Source: Elusimicrobia bacterium GWA2_69_24
GTDB lineage: Bacteria > Elusimicrobiota > Elusimicrobia > UBA1565
Length of the DNA stretch: 41,149 nt
Reading direction: 5' to 3'
Assembly: GCA_001799695.1 (NCBI GenBank)
Contig: MGTY01000034.1
Span: 1 to 41,149, forward strand
Shown piece by piece: positions 38,497-41,149 of this stretch (the stretch's first letter is position 1; every line of letters starts with the position of its first letter). Made by a program: the position numbers and the translations under genes. The notes beneath the pieces were generated by a model. It saw only the letters and a list, made by a program, of their open reading frames with translations. It was not told where the DNA came from and ran no database searches.

Positions 38497-38538
38497 AGTA
38501 TGCCCGCGCAGTCTCTGGACAGCCTTGACCTAGGTCAA
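38497..38538 (-). promoter_or_regulatory. Crp/Fnr-type operator and -10 box before the ferredoxin gene
   Basis: The perfect 14-bp palindrome TTGACCTAGGTCAA lies at 38525-38538, a TTGAC-N4-GTCAA box. CATACT on the minus strand (38497-38502) would start transcription near 38490, which puts the palindrome centre at -41.5, the classic position for class II activation by Crp/Fnr proteins. It overlaps the stop codon of the Crp/Fnr gene next door. Confidence 0.75.
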
Positions 38539-39198
38539 GCCCTCGGCGGCCCGGCGCAGGCCCGCCGGGTCGCGGAGCGTGATGGCAGAGCCCTCCACCG
38601 CGATGAGCTTGCGCGCGCTCAGCTTGGACAGGGCCCGGCTGAGCGTCTCGGGGATGGTGCCGATCTGAGCCGCGAGCGCGCGCTTGGACTGTTTGAGCTC
38701 GAAGCTGCGGCTCCCGCGCCGCTCGGATTCGGCCAAAAGCGCCCCGGCCAGCCGCGCCGGGACCTCTTTCAAAGAAAGCTCTTCGATGAGCCCGGCGAAC
38801 TCGCGGAGCTTGGCCGACATCCCGGCCAGCATGCCGAGCACGAGGTCCGGGTCGGAGGCCACGGCCTTGCGCAGGGCGTCGCGGGAGACCGGCAGGATGG
38901 CCGAGTCCTCGACCGCCTCCGCGAAGGCGGGGTACGGCAGCCCTCCCCAGGCCGCGGCCTCCCCGAAGGTGTTGCCCGCCCCGTAGAGGTGCAGGATCTG
39001 CTCGTCCCCCTTGGGGGAGATCTTGTAGAGCTTGACGCGCCCGGAGAGCACCACGAAGAACCGGTCCGCCTTCTCTCCCGCGCTGAAGAGGACCTCGCCG
39101 GTCTTGAGCCGGCGCGGCACGCAGCGCTCCACCAGGCGCCGGGCGGAATCCTCCCGCAGCAAGGAGAACATCGGCGCGGCCTTCAGTTCCTTTATCAC
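38530..39198 (-). CDS. Crp/Fnr-family transcription regulator
   Basis: A 222-residue protein. Residues about 10-120 are the cyclic-nucleotide-type sensor fold (FSLLREDSARRLVERCV, GEVLFSAGEKADRFFVVLSGRVKLYKISPKG, GNTFGEAAAWGG), then a long dimer helix, then a C-terminal winged helix (QSKRALAAQIGTIPETLSRALSKLSARKLIAV) whose recognition helix has the E-x2-SR pattern that reads TTGA half-sites. It has only one Cys near the N-terminus, so no FNR-type cluster; it is nearer to Dnr/FixK-like members. It starts at GTG 39198, whose last bases form the stop of the esterase gene (GTGA). It probably acts at 38525-38538. Confidence 0.88.
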   Translation of the reverse strand: MIKELKAAPMFSLLREDSARRLVERCVPRRLKTGEVLFSAGEKADRFFVVLSGRVKLYKISPKGDEQILHLYGAGNTFGEAAAWGGLPYPAFAEAVEDSAILPVSRDALRKAVASDPDLVLGMLAGMSAKLREFAGLIEELSLKEVPARLAGALLAESERRGSRSFELKQSKRALAAQIGTIPETLSRALSKLSARKLIAVEGSAITLRDPAGLRRAAEGLT

Positions 39199-39875
39199 TT
39201 CCCCCCCTTTCCGAACACTTCCTCCAGCCAGACCCCGAGGTCCGCGATCTCCGGCTGGCAGATGGCGTGTTCCATGTCGTAGCGCCGCCACTCCACCCGG
39301 AATCCGGACTTCCGCAGGCGGTCCCGCGCCGCCTCGGCGCGGGCGAAGGGCACGATAGGGTCGGAGCCGCCATGCGCCAAAAAGAACGGGATGCCGGCCG
39401 CCGCCGCGCTCTTCTCGGCGTCGAGCTTCCCTTCCAGCAGGAGATAGGTGGACAGGGCGGCCACGCCCGCCAGGCGGAACGGGGAGCGCAAAGCCGTATG
39501 CAGGGCGATGGCGCCGCCTTGCGAGAAGCCGAGCAGGGCGACGCGCTCGGGCTCGAGGCCCCGGCGGCCCTCGGCCGCGATCAAGTCTCCCACCTGCTCG
39601 GCGCTGCGCCGTATGCCCGCCTCGTCCTCGTCGCGGGTCAGGCTGTCGTCTGCGATGTCGTACCAGCCGGGCATGCGCATGCCGCCGTTGACCGTGACCG
39701 ATATCAGCGGAGCGGTGGGCAGTACCGCGCGCAGGCCCAGGCGGTCCAGCGGCAGCTGCGGCAGGAGCGGCTCGAAATCGCAGCCGCTGGCGCCGAGGCC
39801 GTGCAGAAGGAGGAGGGCCCCAGCCGCGGTCCCCGCAGGCTCCACCACCTGGACGGACAACTGCTCTGCGCTCAT
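39195..39875 (-). CDS. Carboxylesterase/phospholipase of the EstB type
   Basis: A 226-residue alpha/beta-hydrolase of the phospholipase/carboxylesterase (Abhydrolase_2) family. LLLLHGLGASGCDFEPLLPQL carries the oxyanion motif, LPTAPLISVTVNGGMRMPGWYDI is the family's diagnostic strand, the nucleophile Ser is in LLGFSQGGAIAL, Asp in HGGSDPIVPF and His in MEHAICQPEI. The start is ambiguous between ATG 39875 and GTG 39887. It overlaps the regulator gene by 4 bp. Confidence 0.9.
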   Translation of the reverse strand: MSAEQLSVQVVEPAGTAAGALLLLHGLGASGCDFEPLLPQLPLDRLGLRAVLPTAPLISVTVNGGMRMPGWYDIADDSLTRDEDEAGIRRSAEQVGDLIAAEGRRGLEPERVALLGFSQGGAIALHTALRSPFRLAGVAALSTYLLLEGKLDAEKSAAAAGIPFFLAHGGSDPIVPFARAEAARDRLRKSGFRVEWRRYDMEHAICQPEIADLGVWLEEVFGKGGK

Positions 39876-39880
39876 CTCTC

Positions 39881-39909
39881 TTGACACCCGTCCGCCGCAC
39901 TCATACTAT
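39881..39909 (+). promoter_or_regulatory. Near-consensus promoter of the DUF2148 gene
   Basis: TTGACA (39881-39886), 17-bp spacer, TACTAT (39904-39909). Transcription from about 39916 gives a leader of about 55 nt. On the other strand, TATCCT at 39911-39916 may serve the esterase gene. Confidence 0.65.
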
Positions 39910-39970
39910 CAGGATAGCCAATCCGGGACGGCGCCGCCAAGCCGCCCGCCGTCCGGCACGGGGTGGGACC

Positions 39971-40501
39971 ATGATCGAACTCGATCCGGAAAAGAAGCCG
40001 GAAGCCGTCCTGGAGGCGGCCCGCCTCATCTGCGCGGCGGCGCGGACCGCGCCCAAGGGCCGGGGCAAGGACCTCCTCGTGACCGCGATCATCGCCGGCG
40101 CCGTGAAATCCCGCCTCACCCGCAAGATGCGCGAGATCGCCGCGCGGGACGACGTCCAGTTCTTCGAGCGCGACGCGGACTGCCTCGACCGGTCCCTCGT
40201 CGTCGTCCTCCTGGGCAGCCGCAAGGAAGCCCTGGGGCTCCCGCACTGCGGCTGCTGCGGTTTTCCGGACTGCGCGGCCATGGCCGCTGCCGGCGGCACC
40301 TGCACCTTCAATTCCACCGACCTGGGCATCGCGGTCGGCTCGGCCGCAGGCCGCGCCGCGGACCTCCGCCTCGACAGCCGCGTCATGTACAGCGCGGGCA
40401 AGGCCGCCCTGGAACTCGGGCTCCTGGGCAAGGAAGTGCGGCTCGCCTACGCCCTGCCGCTATCCGTCTCCGCGAAGAGCCCCTTCTTCGACCGGACATG
40501 A
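39971..40501 (+). CDS. DUF2148 ferredoxin-like domain protein
   Basis: A 176-residue protein. The DUF2148 signature is clear: ALGLPHCGCCGFPDCAAM, then GGTCTFNSTDLGIAVGSA, preceded by ARLICAAARTAPKGRGKDLL and followed by MYSAGKAALELGLL. The clustered cysteines probably bind an iron-sulphur cluster. The family is common in anaerobes and its function is not known. GGTGGG precedes the ATG at 39971; a longer frame from 39881 would start inside the promoter. The stop overlaps the next gene by 4 bp. Confidence 0.88.
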   Translation: MIELDPEKKPEAVLEAARLICAAARTAPKGRGKDLLVTAIIAGAVKSRLTRKMREIAARDDVQFFERDADCLDRSLVVVLLGSRKEALGLPHCGCCGFPDCAAMAAAGGTCTFNSTDLGIAVGSAAGRAADLRLDSRVMYSAGKAALELGLLGKEVRLAYALPLSVSAKSPFFDRT

Positions 40502-41149
40502 GCCCCTTCCTCCCGGCCGGACTGCTGCTGCTGCTGGCGCTGGCCTCCCCGGCGCGCGCGGAGGCCGCGGGTCCCGGGGTGGAGTTCGTCCACGTCACCG
40601 ACCTCCACGTGGGAGGGGCCGAGGCCGAGGCCGCCGTGGGCGCCATCCTCCGGCGCATTGACGCCGCCTACCCCAAGCTCGACTTCATCGCGGTCACCGG
40701 AGACAACGTCAACCGCGGCTCGCGGCCGGAGGAAGTGGAACGCTACCGGAAGGCCGTCTCCGGTCTCCGGGCGCCGCTCCATGTCGCCCCCGGCAATCAC
40801 GACCTCGACGACGACGGCCGGGTCCCCCCCGGCCTCGCGGAACGGCCCTACCACTCCTTCGACACCGGCGGCGTGCATTTCGCGGCGGTCGACGTATTCG
40901 GCGCCCGGCCGGAGGAGGAGGTCTGGCTGGAAGCGGACCTGACCCAGGCCGCCCGGAAAGGGCTTCCCGTCATCCTGTTCGCCCACGACGCCCTGGGCCG
41001 GGAGCATCGCGGCGGGGTCCATCTCCGCGACGCGGTGCTGCGCAGCCGGGCCGACGTCATAGCGCTCAGACCGGATAATTTCGCGAGATTTGGAGGCCCG
41101 AGATTGAGGAAAGCGCTAGGCGTGAGGAGCGCAGATAGTGTGAACTATC
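40498..41149 (+). pseudogene. Secreted metallophosphoesterase, truncated at the window edge
   Basis: It starts at 40498, overlapping the DUF2148 stop (ATGA). MSPFLPAGLLLLLALASPARA is a signal peptide. Calcineurin-like motifs follow: HVTDLHVGG, VTGDN, APGNHDLDDDG and LFAHDALGREH. After SRADVIAL (about 41063) the expected GHxH strand is missing and the frame runs into sequence of different composition related to the 382-bp element, so the gene seems interrupted. The frame is still open at the last base, so I cannot exclude an unusual C-terminus. Confidence 0.7.
41064..41149. mobile_element. Partial element related to the 382-bp MITE
   Basis: The last 70 or so bases (GCGAGATTTGGAGGCCCGAG onwards, then CTAGGCGTGAGGAGCGCAG and ATAGTGTGAACTAT) align with the complement of about 11565-11640 of the 382-bp element, with perhaps three quarters of positions the same by eye. 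Only one end is in the window. Confidence 0.6.

Noticed and set aside
1..41149. tRNA, rRNA or other standard RNA genes
   Set aside because: The gaps are short and I found no cloverleaf with a TTCGA arm and no rRNA-like stretch. A dedicated covariance search would settle this.

Overview
The window is high in G+C (roughly two thirds by eye) and densely coded on both strands. It looks like part of a genome, probably assembled from a metagenome, of an uncultivated Gram-negative bacterium. Outer-membrane beta-barrels, a lipoprotein, an LpxL-like acyltransferase and a lytic transglycosylase all point to a cell with two membranes. The long secreted M16 peptidase, the tricorn-type peptidase, the low-complexity membrane protein and the dense intergenic palindromes remind me of Elusimicrobiota, but no marker gene is present and that assignment is a guess.

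Layout. 1-1300: a HigBA-like toxin-antitoxin pair and a repeat element. 1306-5800 (minus): M16 peptidase, a small Cys-tailed protein and a PrcB-domain protein. 5827-10480 (plus): a cyclic-nucleotide-binding-fold protein, serine acetyltransferase and tricorn-like peptidase, apparently one operon. 10483-12629: an island bounded by a 35-bp direct repeat, holding a metallophosphoesterase broken by a 382-bp inverted-repeat element, a RelE/ParE-type toxin-antitoxin pair and a reductase remnant. 12628-16148 (minus): TPR protein and GlgC. 16285-18665 (plus): lytic transglycosylase coupled to a HemW-like protein without its iron-sulphur cysteines. 18870-22601 (minus): YgeW-like carbamoyltransferase, YgeY-like hydrolase, a secreted coiled-coil protein and carbamate kinase. 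22898-24436: a low-complexity membrane protein.

The most intriguing block is 25.1-33.3 kb. A minus-strand run encodes a PaaK/CapK-like adenylating enzyme, a SufS-type cysteine desulfurase, a glycosyltransferase, a fused alpha/beta-hydrolase and radical SAM/SPASM protein, and an acyl carrier protein. It converges on an acyltransferase and a B12-binding-type radical SAM protein. I read it as a candidate undescribed biosynthetic cluster for a modified, probably glycosylated acyl or lipid product. Envelope proteins, an aminotransferase, OsmC, a two-cluster ferredoxin with a Crp/Fnr regulator and site, an esterase and a DUF2148 protein follow.

The second theme is small mobile DNA. (i) Inverted-repeat elements sit at CTAG and supply or preserve TAG stop codons of flanking genes. 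(ii) A 60-bp palindromic repeat lies in frame inside three different genes, always at a domain linker, like the Rickettsia palindromic elements. (iii) A 60-bp twin-hairpin module occurs twice in the 382-bp element, with compensating stem changes, and once inside the ferredoxin gene. (iv) A relative of the 382-bp element seems to interrupt the last gene and may be why the window ends there.
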